Assembly: GCA_964519365.1 (NCBI GenBank)
Contig: CAZFHP010000005.1
Coordinates: 1-42,265 of the forward strand
From: CAZFHP01 sp964519365
Lineage (GTDB): Bacteria; Babelota; Babeliae; Babelales; RVW-14
Reading direction: 5' to 3'
DNA: 42,265 nucleotides
Positions 1 through 7,903 of this stretch are shown one piece after another. Below the pieces are notes generated by a model. The model made no database searches. It saw only the letters and a list, made by a program, of their open reading frames with translations, and was not told where the DNA came from. Position 1 is the stretch's first letter. Each line of letters starts with the position of its first letter. The translations under genes and the position numbers were made by a program.

Positions 1-935
1 AGCATTGTGAGAAAATCTAAGTATAATCCCATCCTAAAGTACTGTTCAAAATCAAGCTCTAGAGCAAGTTTAATAGGAAAAGCCCATGCCCCATCGTTAC
101 CTAACGATAAAGCCAGCGCTTCGTTTTCGTCTTTATGGCTCGCAATAGGAAACAGCGTCCCGATGCTCGCAAACAAAGAAAGTACTTTTATCGGCCCTTC
201 TTGCTGAGCCAAACGTCGCTGCCATGAAAGCTCAAGTACTGGATCGGCAAACCCTGATTTTGACCAGTTATTAAACGAAAGTCCCCCTAAATCTTTGGCC
301 TGCTGATTAAGATTTTTAACAAAATTCGAAATAGCGATTCCTGGGCCAAAATACGCTTGAGACATAACACTCACATTAAACTCTGAGATCTGCTTACTCT
401 TGAGAGGAAGATAGCAACTGACAAAAAAATTTCCTGGGATTAACTTTTGTGGAATACGAGCGCTGGTAAAAAATGTTACATCAACTTCTTCAAACTGTCC
501 CTTTAAAGAAGCATGGCCACTTTTGCCATCATCCGTCAGTGATTGAGCTCCACCAGGCACGCCAGGAAGAACCAACGCGTCTACTTTTTGCTTAACATCT
601 CCTATTGGATTTTTCAGCATAGCAACTGCAGACTGTGTGTCTTCGTATAACGCAAAAATACTTCGACGCTCTCCTGTAAGATTTAACCCCGTTCTTCGTT
701 GTCCAGATTCTACTCGCGCTGTACAAATAATAAATGGGACGTTATCTATATATTCTTGTTTCTTTTTTTCATCATGATTAAATCGCTGTGGCCTCGGGGG
801 TAATAATCGAAAAAACGGATCGTTTTGGATAAAAAAATTAGTTGGCGCAAACGCTCCTACATAACTTTGTTTAAAAAAAGAAAATACAAATATTATGCAA
901 CCGAAAAAAATAGAAATACTTTTTATTTTGTTCAT
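1..935 (-). CDS. Exported probable outer-membrane beta-barrel protein, 3' end cut by the window edge
   Basis: An open frame runs leftward from an ATG at 935 to the window edge, giving about 311 residues with no stop. The first 30 or so residues (MNKIKSISIFFGCIIFVFSF) form a signal peptide ending near VGAFA. The body is rich in Gly, Ser and aromatics. Its later part alternates polar and hydrophobic residues (for example FNVSVMSQAYFGPGIAISNF and VLELSWQRRL), as in barrel strands. A GAGGG sequence lies a few bases before the ATG, after a set of short tandem repeats. I do not recognise the family. The outer-membrane location is an inference from the signal peptide and strand pattern. The missing C-terminus, where a terminal aromatic barrel signature would sit, cannot be checked here. 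Confidence 0.75.
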   Translation of the reverse strand, partial: MNKIKSISIFFGCIIFVFSFFKQSYVGAFAPTNFFIQNDPFFRLLPPRPQRFNHDEKKKQEYIDNVPFIICTARVESGQRRTGLNLTGERRSIFALYEDTQSAVAMLKNPIGDVKQKVDALVLPGVPGGAQSLTDDGKSGHASLKGQFEEVDVTFFTSARIPQKLIPGNFFVSCYLPLKSKQISEFNVSVMSQAYFGPGIAISNFVKNLNQQAKDLGGLSFNNWSKSGFADPVLELSWQRRLAQQEGPIKVLSLFASIGTLFPIASHKDENEALALSLGNDGAWAFPIKLALELDFEQYFRMGLYLDFLTM

Positions 936-939
936 TACA

Positions 940-996
940 CCCTCATCTTTTTACGACCTCGTCTTTTTATGCCCGCATTTTTATGCCTCGTTTTTT
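940..996 (-). repeat. Short imperfect tandem repeats in the leader of the partial outer-membrane gene
   Basis: Read on the minus strand, about four units of 13-17 bases follow one another, each an A-run followed by a G-rich end: aaaaaacgagg, cataaaaatgcggg, cataaaaagacgagg, tcgtaaaaagatgaggg. The last unit supplies the likely ribosome binding site of the gene starting at 935. The other units resemble extra Shine-Dalgarno copies. Confidence 0.6.
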
Positions 997-1053
997 CTGA
1001 CTTTAAATCAGGCACCATATATAGTATACTAAAATCTTGTTTAGTGTAGTGCG

Positions 1054-1059
1054 TATAAT
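1054..1059 (+). promoter_or_regulatory. Candidate -10 element (TATAAT) for the M49 peptidase gene
   Basis: A perfect TATAAT lies 30 bases before the GTG start at 1089, preceded by GTGCG, which is near an extended -10. I see no good -35 at 17 bases. AGGAG at 1078-1082 gives the ribosome binding site. Confidence 0.4.
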
Positions 1060-1088
1060 TCATAAAGTGAAGAGAATAGGAGATAAGT

Positions 1089-3350
1089 GTGAAAAAAATT
1101 ATTCTAGGTCTAAATCTCTTGATTATAATAAGCTTGTCGTCATGTTATTCAAATCATAAAAACAAAAAAAAACAGGATATCGCCATGAAATTATCTGAAG
1201 CTCCAAAAACTATCGAAAAGCATCACGAAATCGCAATTCGTTATAACGACCAACTTCCTGATCTTTGGAATAAACTAAAACCAGAAGAACGTGTATTCGT
1301 TTATTATATTTGGCGTGCAAGTTTACCCGGCAATCATATTGCAGCTGATCAAATTCATCGACATGCTCACGATATAGCCGATATTTTTCAAATAATTTAT
1401 AAAAACAAAGATCAGCTTTTAAAAGATTCAAAAATGGGCACCCTTGCAACAATCAACATGACAGAATTTATAAACGAAACAAAAACGTTTCTTGTTTATC
1501 TCTGGACAAATCATGGGCAATACTTTCAATGGGAACATGCAAATTCTAAACGTACGCCTGAGCGCATTGGACTCAAAACTCTTACTCCTGAAAATATTAT
1601 AGCTGTTTTAGAGTATCTTGATATACCTAATGCTCAAAAAAAAATCGAAGCACTATCAAAAACACTTTTTGACCAAACGTTTGAACCAACGACGACGGTT
1701 GCTAATAACATCGAACAAAGCGCTGTTAATATTTATTCCCCTGATTTTATGACACATGATTATGAACAACTAACACCTGAAGAACAAAGCAAAATTAACT
1801 CGTTTTTTTATGTCGACACAAAAGATAACAAACGTGTGCCAAAAACACTCTCGTATTCAACACAAGAAAAATATAGCAAAGAACTTTCAGTCTCAGCACA
1901 CTGGCTCAAAAAAGCTTATCAGCATGCCCAAAAGCATCCCAATTTTTTTGACAAGCATATCACGCAAAGCCTAGAATATTTAATCCAGTTTTTAGAAACA
2001 GGCGACGAAGAATTCTTCAAAAAACATTCAATTGAATGGCTTAAAAATTCAAGTACGATCGATTATAATTTCGGATTTATCGAAACCTATTTTGATCCAA
2101 AATCACATCGTGGAGCATTTCAGGCAGAAGCAACAATAAAAAGTATCGACATCTCAAAACTCAATAATTTCTTACCAGCCATCGAAAGTAATTTACCGTT
2201 GCCAAAAGAGTTTAAACGAGAAAGACTAGACTCAGAAACATCTTTTGCTTCAAATACATCTGTTCCTAATGCTTCGATAAACAATAAAGTCTTTGGTACT
2301 GGCGGGCTTGGCCCGATGTTTATCACTGCTGCTTACTGTTTGCCAAATTACGAAGATATTCGTTCTAAATACGGCTCTAAACAAATTATCTATCCAGCCG
2401 CAAAAAAATTAATGATGCTTGTTAATCCTGACCTAGGACGTAAACTTTTTTATCTCAAAAAAGATGCGCTATGGCTAGAGCAACATGATCCAGATCATGA
2501 GCTAGCTAATGTCATTTGGAATGTTCACTGTATTTTACACGAAACTATTGGGCACGGAAGCGGCAAGCTTGCAACACATACATTTGTTCCAGGCGACAAA
2601 CTAACGATTGCCAACAAAACACATGATATCGGCGATACAATCGATGTAAAGCCTACAACTGTAAGCGAATTCTTACTTGGTTATGAAAACGCAATCGAAG
2701 AATTACGTGCAGAAATTATCGCGTTATACGTGAGTATTTTTCATATCGACAAACTTCTTGAATGCGATCTTTTTGGACAATGGGCGCAAAAACTTACACC
2801 CGAGCAACTTGTTGAACAATTTATTTTAGGGATGGCAAACACAGGACTGAGAAGAATTTTACAACAAACTGATGGGGCAACAGAAATTACCGGTGCACAC
2901 GCGCATGCTAACTGTACCATCATGTATTACTTAATTGATCATGGGACAATAGAACTCGTCGAAGAACAAGTAACAGCTCCCGATAAAACAGGAAAAGACA
3001 AGCAACATACTGTGTTAGGATTACGCGTAAAAGATTTAGAAAAAACAAAACAAGTTGTCACTGATCTTATGATTTTAGCACAACATATTAAGTCAACGGG
3101 TGATGGCCTTAAAGCTCGTGATTTAATTGAAACATACGGTCGACCATTGCGCAATCCAGAACATATGAAAATTTTAAAAGAAAATCAAAAAACAATTGTC
3201 GGAGAACTTAAAACAACCGCTGTTTTAAGCCCATTATTTACACCTGTTTGTGATAACGATAATCATGTTATTGATATTAGCGCCAACTGGCCAGAAGATA
3301 TTTTTGACATGTATGATGAACAAGGAAAAATCGAATTTTCGTTAACATAA
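1089..3350 (+). CDS. Dipeptidyl peptidase III family (M49) zinc lipoprotein
   Basis: The 753-residue product carries the M49 zinc signature HETIGHGSGK at about residue 484 and the second metal motif EELRAE at about 537. These are the hallmarks of dipeptidyl peptidase III, which removes dipeptides from the N-termini of short peptides. The N-terminus (MKKIILGLNLLIIISLSSC) is a lipoprotein signal with Cys20, so the enzyme is probably lipid-anchored in the periplasm or at the surface. The start is GTG, supported by AGGAG six bases upstream. Length fits bacterial M49 proteins. It is a single gene, convergent with the ankyrin gene at 3393. A likely job is digesting host-derived oligopeptides for amino acids. 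The family is secure; physiological substrate is inference. Confidence 0.93.
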   Translation: MKKIILGLNLLIIISLSSCYSNHKNKKKQDIAMKLSEAPKTIEKHHEIAIRYNDQLPDLWNKLKPEERVFVYYIWRASLPGNHIAADQIHRHAHDIADIFQIIYKNKDQLLKDSKMGTLATINMTEFINETKTFLVYLWTNHGQYFQWEHANSKRTPERIGLKTLTPENIIAVLEYLDIPNAQKKIEALSKTLFDQTFEPTTTVANNIEQSAVNIYSPDFMTHDYEQLTPEEQSKINSFFYVDTKDNKRVPKTLSYSTQEKYSKELSVSAHWLKKAYQHAQKHPNFFDKHITQSLEYLIQFLETGDEEFFKKHSIEWLKNSSTIDYNFGFIETYFDPKSHRGAFQAEATIKSIDISKLNNFLPAIESNLPLPKEFKRERLDSETSFASNTSVPNASINNKVFGTGGLGPMFITAAYCLPNYEDIRSKYGSKQIIYPAAKKLMMLVNPDLGRKLFYLKKDALWLEQHDPDHELANVIWNVHCILHETIGHGSGKLATHTFVPGDKLTIANKTHDIGDTIDVKPTTVSEFLLGYENAIEELRAEIIALYVSIFHIDKLLECDLFGQWAQKLTPEQLVEQFILGMANTGLRRILQQTDGATEITGAHAHANCTIMYYLIDHGTIELVEEQVTAPDKTGKDKQHTVLGLRVKDLEKTKQVVTDLMILAQHIKSTGDGLKARDLIETYGRPLRNPEHMKILKENQKTIVGELKTTAVLSPLFTPVCDNDNHVIDISANWPEDIFDMYDEQGKIEFSLT

Positions 3351-3363
3351 AAACGATGGAAAA

Positions 3364-3391
3364 AGGCGATGCATAATGCATCGCCTCAAAA
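3364..3391 (-). terminator. Intrinsic terminator for the ankyrin gene at 3393-4145
   Basis: A perfect 10-bp stem (AGGCGATGCA / TGCATCGCCT) with a 3-base loop spans 3364-3386, directly after the minus-strand stop. On the minus strand it is followed by a run of T, as expected of a rho-independent terminator. It may also stop readthrough from the M49 gene. Confidence 0.8.
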
Positions 3392-3392
3392 A

Positions 3393-4145
3393 TTATTTCG
3401 AAACAGAAGACACATCAGCACCAACAGATTCTAGAAACGTCAAAAACCGTTCATTCCCATACTTCTTTGCAAAATAAGCTGAAGACTGACCGAAACAATC
3501 ATACATATTAACAATATCAACACCCTCTTCAGTATATTGAATAAGCAATGTCGCAATTCTCTCTTCAGTATATGAGTCTTTAAGACATCGCCTTGCTAAA
3601 AGATGCATCGGTGTCTCAAGACCAAACCTACCCCTAATATCAGCAACAGCACCCAGTTTTGGATTGGGATCATGAAGCAACGCTTCAACAATCTTTACCC
3701 AACCATTCCAAACAGCATGATGCAATAACGCCCAGCTATTTTTATCTTTAAGATTTACATCAAATGGTAAACTCTTATCACGAAAATCCTTACAATAAAT
3801 TTGCAAAAGCTGAAACAACCCTTTCATATCACCTTTATCCATAAAATATAGTAATCGCTTGTTGCAAAAAGATCTGGCTTCTTTTTTGCTTCTTACTACT
3901 CTTTTCGGTTTTGCAAACTTTATTATTTTTCTTCTTGGCCCATTATCTAACGCTCTTTTTTTCCCAGGTGAAACTAAGTGTTGAGATTGGCTCTTTTTTT
4001 GCTTGCGAACATTACCATCAACACAAGAAAAAGCTTCTCTTGCTCTTCTTTTATGAGCCATTTTCATGCCATATGCATTGTAAGCAAAAACAAACACCGA
4101 TAAAAACAGAATTACTTTGACGATAAAAGTTTTGGAATTTTTCAT
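3393..4145 (-). CDS. Exported ankyrin-repeat protein
   Basis: This 250-residue protein starts at the ATG at 4145, chosen because GGAGG lies five bases upstream. An in-frame upstream extension to 4184 lacks such a site. Residues 1-26 are a signal peptide ending NAYG, followed by MKMAHKRR, a very basic mature start. The middle is Lys/Arg-rich. Degenerate ankyrin repeats occupy about residues 130-245 (NSWALLHHAVWNGWVKIVEALL, ETPMHLLARRC, FGQSSAYFAKKYG). Ankyrin repeats bind proteins, so with the export signal this is a candidate host-directed effector. It does not end in a CaaX box, unlike four other exported proteins here. No enzyme domain is visible. Confidence 0.85.
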   Translation of the reverse strand: MKNSKTFIVKVILFLSVFVFAYNAYGMKMAHKRRAREAFSCVDGNVRKQKKSQSQHLVSPGKKRALDNGPRRKIIKFAKPKRVVRSKKEARSFCNKRLLYFMDKGDMKGLFQLLQIYCKDFRDKSLPFDVNLKDKNSWALLHHAVWNGWVKIVEALLHDPNPKLGAVADIRGRFGLETPMHLLARRCLKDSYTEERIATLLIQYTEEGVDIVNMYDCFGQSSAYFAKKYGNERFLTFLESVGADVSSVSK

Positions 4146-4435
4146 AGAAACCTCCATTAAATTTGTATAATTAAAAAATAGCATAAATACATATGCGCAA
4201 TATCTGAAGATTTCTCACTAGAACCTTATTCTTTTTGTAATTATACCATATGCATACAATAAGTCAATTACTTGCCCCAAAAGACCCGCCCCTAGCACTC
4301 TTTTTTAAAAAAGTCTTTAAAATGCCCCAATTTCAAAGCCAAAACAAAATTACTTGCAGAAAGCAACAACGAAAATCTATCTTTTCTTTAGAAAAACACA
4401 AAAAACTGTAAAATAGTTTGGAGGGGGCGAAGCCC
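4146..4435. other. Intergenic region between divergent ankyrin genes
   Basis: This stretch separates two divergently transcribed ankyrin genes and should hold both promoters. I see AT-rich sequence, including TTATACCAT near 4242, and a C-rich patch near 4275-4292. There is no open frame worth calling and no convincing -35/-10 pair. Confidence 0.4.
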
Positions 4436-5413
4436 ATGAAAAACTTTTCGCACAAAAAAATAATAAATCTTATCGTACTTATATTTTTACTGTGTAACAC
4501 TAACACACTACAAAGCATGATGTACTATATCCCACGAGAAACCGTCTGGCACCTACGACCACATGAACATGACCCTCATGAAGCCTATCATAGCTACAAA
4601 GAAAGCACGTGTTTTTTTTGTGCCATCATACAGAATAAAATAGACTATGTTCGCGCTGTTATGGCAAGATATGGACCGACTATCGTTAACAAACCAGATG
4701 ACTTTGGAAATACACCATTACATTATGCCACAGACTATAACCGTCAAGAAATCATGCGTCTTCTTTTTAAACACAAAGCTATGCCAAATAAAAGAAATAT
4801 TTTAGGCTATGCCCCGTTACATATGGCATGCCTTAGGAATCATTTTAAGGCCACTCAAATTTTACTTGAAAATCATGCTAATCCCAATATCACAAACTTT
4901 AATACCGGCGAAACGCCATTACACTGCATAGACTGTAAAACTCTGGCGATTGCAAAATGTACCAAAATACTCGAACTATTTCTCAAATACAAAGCTGATC
5001 CTAAAAAGAAAAATCGACAAGAAGAAGTTCCTGAAATTGCAAAAATTGTTCTGGGGGAAATGTTTTTCGATATAGAAGATGCTCTACTTGTTACTCCAGC
5101 CCCAAGACTCCCCAGAAAAAGGCTTCAGCCTCCGCCTGCGCCAACACCAAGACCAACCCCTTGGCCAAAAACGTTCTCCAAAACCATAATAGATCATGAA
5201 CACGTAAGGCTCGATTTTGAAAATTTTACGCTACAAAAAAAAATTGCCCCTAAAGACACAACAAAAAAACATACTCCTAAGTCATCGCACAAAAAAAGAA
5301 AATATTACTTTCAAGAAAGCGCTACCCAAGAAAAGCCTCCAGTAAAAGATACTTCTCACGAAGAAGACGACGAATATGGCCATTGTGGATGTAGTTCGTG
5401 TATTTTATTGTAG
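4436..5413 (+). CDS. Exported ankyrin-repeat protein with C-terminal CaaX box (CILL)
   Basis: Start is the ATG at 4436, with GGAGG at 4420-4424; a TTG reading at 4418 is not needed. The 325-residue product has a signal peptide (MKNFSHKKIINLIVLIFLLC...LQS) followed at once by MMYY. Three to four ankyrin repeats lie at about residues 85-195 (NTPLHYATDYNRQEIMRLLF, YAPLHMACLRNHFKATQILL, ETPLHCIDCK). A Pro/Thr-rich linker (APTPRPTPWPK) and a basic then acidic tail follow. The last residues are CGCSSCILL. CILL fits the eukaryotic CaaX rule, with Leu last favouring geranylgeranyl transfer, and nearby Cys could be palmitoylated. The next gene downstream is a paralogue. Host membrane anchoring is inferred from the motif, not shown. 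Confidence 0.88.
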   Translation: MKNFSHKKIINLIVLIFLLCNTNTLQSMMYYIPRETVWHLRPHEHDPHEAYHSYKESTCFFCAIIQNKIDYVRAVMARYGPTIVNKPDDFGNTPLHYATDYNRQEIMRLLFKHKAMPNKRNILGYAPLHMACLRNHFKATQILLENHANPNITNFNTGETPLHCIDCKTLAIAKCTKILELFLKYKADPKKKNRQEEVPEIAKIVLGEMFFDIEDALLVTPAPRLPRKRLQPPPAPTPRPTPWPKTFSKTIIDHEHVRLDFENFTLQKKIAPKDTTKKHTPKSSHKKRKYYFQESATQEKPPVKDTSHEEDDEYGHCGCSSCILL

Positions 5414-5555
5414 AGCCCATATCTAACAAGGCACTTTGAAAACAATAAAAAAAGCACTTGCAATTATTTCAAAACCATTTACAATAATACTATTAGAATT
5501 TAAATATTAATTCTTTGTCACTCTTAAGTATTCTAGATAAAAATGGAGGCATTTT

Positions 5556-6320
5556 ATGAATTTTTTCAAAAAAATAGATTTAAAAGTTAAAGCATTCGTC
5601 CTCTTAGGCATTTGCTTAAGTTATGGTTTATCATTACATGGCATGAAGGCACATGGCAGGAGGACCCTTAGCAAAACTCCGCGAGAAACAGTCGTTTTAC
5701 CACCCTATGTACAAGTATTCCCAGCTAATGTTAAAATGCCCGCCTCACGAGCAATACAAGCGAACGAAAAACTATTCGCTCTTACATTACAAGATATGAT
5801 GCCACCAGCCCATCAACTATTTCGCCTAGTTCAAAGAAACGTCTCTGTAGAAATCGTTAAAGACCTAATCAAAGACGAAGCCCAATCAACAATCTATGAT
5901 GAACACGGGAATACCCCCCTTCATTGGGCTGTCAAAAATCATAATCCTATTGTTATCATTCTTTTGCTTCAAAATAATGCTAATCCAAATGCTCTTAACA
6001 AAAACAAACAAACACCTTTTGACTTCCTCCTTAGCCACAAACATTTTTTTCGCCCCGATGATTTCAGGCCTATTTATTCTCAATTTATAAAATATGGGGC
6101 AATTCCTACGCCAACGCCAAAATCTATCGACATGAAAGAAATGTCTATCCCTGGAGAATGTAATCGGACACCAACTCCAAAGCCAACTCCAGAACCAGCA
6201 CCAGAACGTCAATACAATACAGAAGAAGATAGCCCACAATTAAGAATCAGGGATGTTAATCCCAAAAATCTAGAAACAATAGATTCTGGGGATAAGATAT
6301 GTACATGTATTCTGTTATAA
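5556..6320 (+). CDS. Exported ankyrin-repeat protein with C-terminal CaaX box (CILL), paralogue of the upstream gene
   Basis: The ATG at 5556 is preceded by GGAGG at 5545-5549. The 254-residue protein has a signal peptide ending SLHG, followed by MKAHGRR. This resembles the mature start of the ankyrin protein at 3393 (MKMAHKRR). A PRETV motif near residue 43 also occurs in the upstream paralogue. One clear ankyrin repeat (NTPLHWAVKNHNPIVIILLL) and a partial second one lie at about residues 112-165. A Pro/Thr-rich linker (TPTPKPTPEPAPE) follows, and the chain ends KICTCILL, again a CaaX box with an extra upstream Cys. It is probably a lipid-anchored host-directed protein made alongside its neighbour. 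Function beyond protein binding is unknown. Confidence 0.87.
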   Translation: MNFFKKIDLKVKAFVLLGICLSYGLSLHGMKAHGRRTLSKTPRETVVLPPYVQVFPANVKMPASRAIQANEKLFALTLQDMMPPAHQLFRLVQRNVSVEIVKDLIKDEAQSTIYDEHGNTPLHWAVKNHNPIVIILLLQNNANPNALNKNKQTPFDFLLSHKHFFRPDDFRPIYSQFIKYGAIPTPTPKSIDMKEMSIPGECNRTPTPKPTPEPAPERQYNTEEDSPQLRIRDVNPKNLETIDSGDKICTCILL

Positions 6321-6342
6321 CGAACGAGCTATTCCCAAAGCA

Positions 6343-6939
6343 CTAAACACAGGGTAACGTAATGCCCCGTTGTTTCATGTATTTACCCTTACGGTCAGCA
6401 TACGAAACTTCACACGCTTCTTGTGATTCAAAAAATATTACTTGTGCTATTCCCTCGTTTGCATAAACCATAGCGGGTAATGGCGTCGTGTTTGAAATTT
6501 CAAGCGTTACATGTCCTTCCCATTCAGGCTCAAACGGCGTAACGTTAACAATAATCCCACAACGAGCATACGTAGACTTACCCAAACAGATTGTCAAAAC
6601 ACTACGGGGTATACGAAAGTACTCGACGCTGCGAGCAAGCGCAAATGAATTCGGAGGCACAACGCATATGTCGCCTTTGATATCGACAAAAGAATTTTCT
6701 TTGAATTTTTTTGGATCAATAATTGAATTGTAAATATTCGTAAAAACTTTAAACTCGTTTGACACACGAATGTCATAGCCATAACTTGAAAGCCCATAAC
6801 TGACAACTTGCTTTGTGTTATCGCTTGGAATTTCTTGTTGTACTGATGTTCCAGCACGAACTTGCCCATCACAAAATGGTTCAATCATGCCATACTCTTT
6901 GACCATTTTACGAATCCAAGCATCTGCTTTTATACTCAT
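6343..6939 (-). CDS. dcd: dCTP deaminase
   Basis: The 198-residue protein matches dCTP deaminase throughout. It has GYDIRVSNEF in the N-terminal part, GKSTYARCGIIVNVTPFEP, the catalytic-Glu stretch WEGHVTLEISNTTPLP, and the C-terminal nucleotide-binding part. The enzyme converts dCTP to dUTP plus ammonia. A bifunctional dUMP-forming version exists in some lineages and cannot be excluded. thyX lies just upstream on the same strand, 33 bases away, so the pair forms a thymidylate supply operon. The gene converges on the ankyrin gene at 5556 with only 22 bases between stops. The ribosome binding site is a weak AAGGGG. Confidence 0.95.
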   Translation of the reverse strand: MSIKADAWIRKMVKEYGMIEPFCDGQVRAGTSVQQEIPSDNTKQVVSYGLSSYGYDIRVSNEFKVFTNIYNSIIDPKKFKENSFVDIKGDICVVPPNSFALARSVEYFRIPRSVLTICLGKSTYARCGIIVNVTPFEPEWEGHVTLEISNTTPLPAMVYANEGIAQVIFFESQEACEVSYADRKGKYMKQRGITLPCV

Positions 6940-6972
6940 AGGAAAAACCCCTTTTATTTTGATACGTATATT

Positions 6973-7707
6973 TTACTTATCGTTTTTATTCTCTTCACGA
7001 GCATGCATAAGTGCTTGCCACGAAACAGGAAAATCATTCAGCACTAACTGCTCAATAAGCTTTGCATAATCTTGAATCTCTTTTTGTGCCGTCGGATGTA
7101 ATCGTAAATTTACCAAACGAGCATATGCAGCAAGACTAGCCGTTTCAACAAACTCTGTGTACATAGACTGAGGCAAAATCATGCGTGCTTGCTCTGGACA
7201 AACACCTTTATCAAGAAGCTCTTTGTAATACGCGAGTGATTCTTTGCAATAATCTGACATTTGTTTAACAAGTGTCGTATTATCTTCGACAGGCTCTTTT
7301 GAAGATCCCTGCTTAATATTTTCATCACGCTTTCGTAAAATATTTGGAACAAACATCTGTGGATCATCAAAAACATATCGCCTGGAAACTTCGTTGCGAG
7401 CAAAACCAATAACATGACGATACCATTCTCGGGCAACAAATATTGGCATTTTAATTCTAAAACGCAACTGCGGATGGAAAAATGGCGTGATATGATCATG
7501 CGACGCAAGATAGCGAATAAGCTTTTTATCGCGTTCGTTTAATTTATATGCAACAACCCCACCCCCTTCTTGATCCGGAATCGGCTCCATATGTGATTCT
7601 TTTGAAAACGAAACACGAGCCGCATTAACAACCGTCAAGTCATCCCCAAACACTTCAAGCAGCTCGACATAGCCGATATTGTCTTCAACAAAAAATTTGT
7701 TTTTCAT
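6973..7707 (-). CDS. thyX: FAD-dependent thymidylate synthase ThyX
   Basis: The 244-residue product fits ThyX, which makes dTMP from dUMP using methylene-tetrahydrofolate, FAD and NADPH. The N-terminal part has NAARVSFSKES and LIRYLASHDHITPFFHP. The signature region at residues 95-111 reads WYRHVIGFARNEVSRRY. The canonical RHRx7S motif is therefore changed: the third residue is Val and one extra residue precedes the Ser. I recall a similar form in some phage-type ThyX proteins. Otherwise the fold-defining stretches are present, including ARMILPQSMYTEFVETASLAA. It is the first gene of the thyX-dcd pair and is divergent from the membrane protein gene at 7904. Confidence 0.93.
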   Translation of the reverse strand: MKNKFFVEDNIGYVELLEVFGDDLTVVNAARVSFSKESHMEPIPDQEGGGVVAYKLNERDKKLIRYLASHDHITPFFHPQLRFRIKMPIFVAREWYRHVIGFARNEVSRRYVFDDPQMFVPNILRKRDENIKQGSSKEPVEDNTTLVKQMSDYCKESLAYYKELLDKGVCPEQARMILPQSMYTEFVETASLAAYARLVNLRLHPTAQKEIQDYAKLIEQLVLNDFPVSWQALMHAREENKNDK

Positions 7708-7795
7708 AGGAGTCTCACTACATAATTCGCAATTTTTTTACACAAACTTTTTACAAACGTTACACATTCACACTGTAACACAAAACACTAACACT

Positions 7796-7812
7796 TCAAG
7801 AACTGTTCTTGA
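7796..7812. promoter_or_regulatory. Perfect palindrome, candidate operator in the thyX / 7904 divergent region
   Basis: TCAAGAAC-T-GTTCTTGA is an 8+1+8 perfect inverted repeat. It lies about 20 bases before the -35 of the candidate promoter at 7833 and about 90 bases before the thyX start. It may bind a dimeric regulator. No regulator gene is identifiable nearby. Confidence 0.5.
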
Positions 7813-7832
7813 TATTACTTTAATCTTATTTT

Positions 7833-7862
7833 TTGATAGACTATTGCTCATGTGTTTATAAA
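7833..7862 (+). promoter_or_regulatory. Candidate sigma70-type promoter for the membrane protein gene at 7904
   Basis: TTGATA (7833-7838) and TATAAA (7857-7862) are separated by 18 bases; each differs from consensus at one position. The predicted transcript starts near 7869, leaving a leader of about 35 bases with GGGAG before the ATG. Confidence 0.55.
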
Positions 7863-7903
7863 TGTATGGATAATCGTTGGGTCTACAAATTTGGGAGTAT
7901 CTC

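Noticed and set aside
825..1049. A plus-strand 74-codon frame
   Set aside because: It overlaps the 5' end and leader of the partial outer-membrane gene on the other strand, has no ribosome binding site and reads as low-complexity.
5414..5555. Terminator after the first CaaX ankyrin gene
   Set aside because: The caaggcactttg and aaagcacttg stretches are similar but not complementary enough to form a convincing hairpin.
5886..6239. A minus-strand frame rich in Trp and Phe opposite the second CaaX ankyrin gene
   Set aside because: It is the mirror of the Pro/Thr-rich linker codons; no start signals.
7796..7812. LexA box
   Set aside because: The GAAC/GTTC arms recall a Gram-positive LexA site, but the spacing is one base rather than four and neither flanking gene is an SOS gene.
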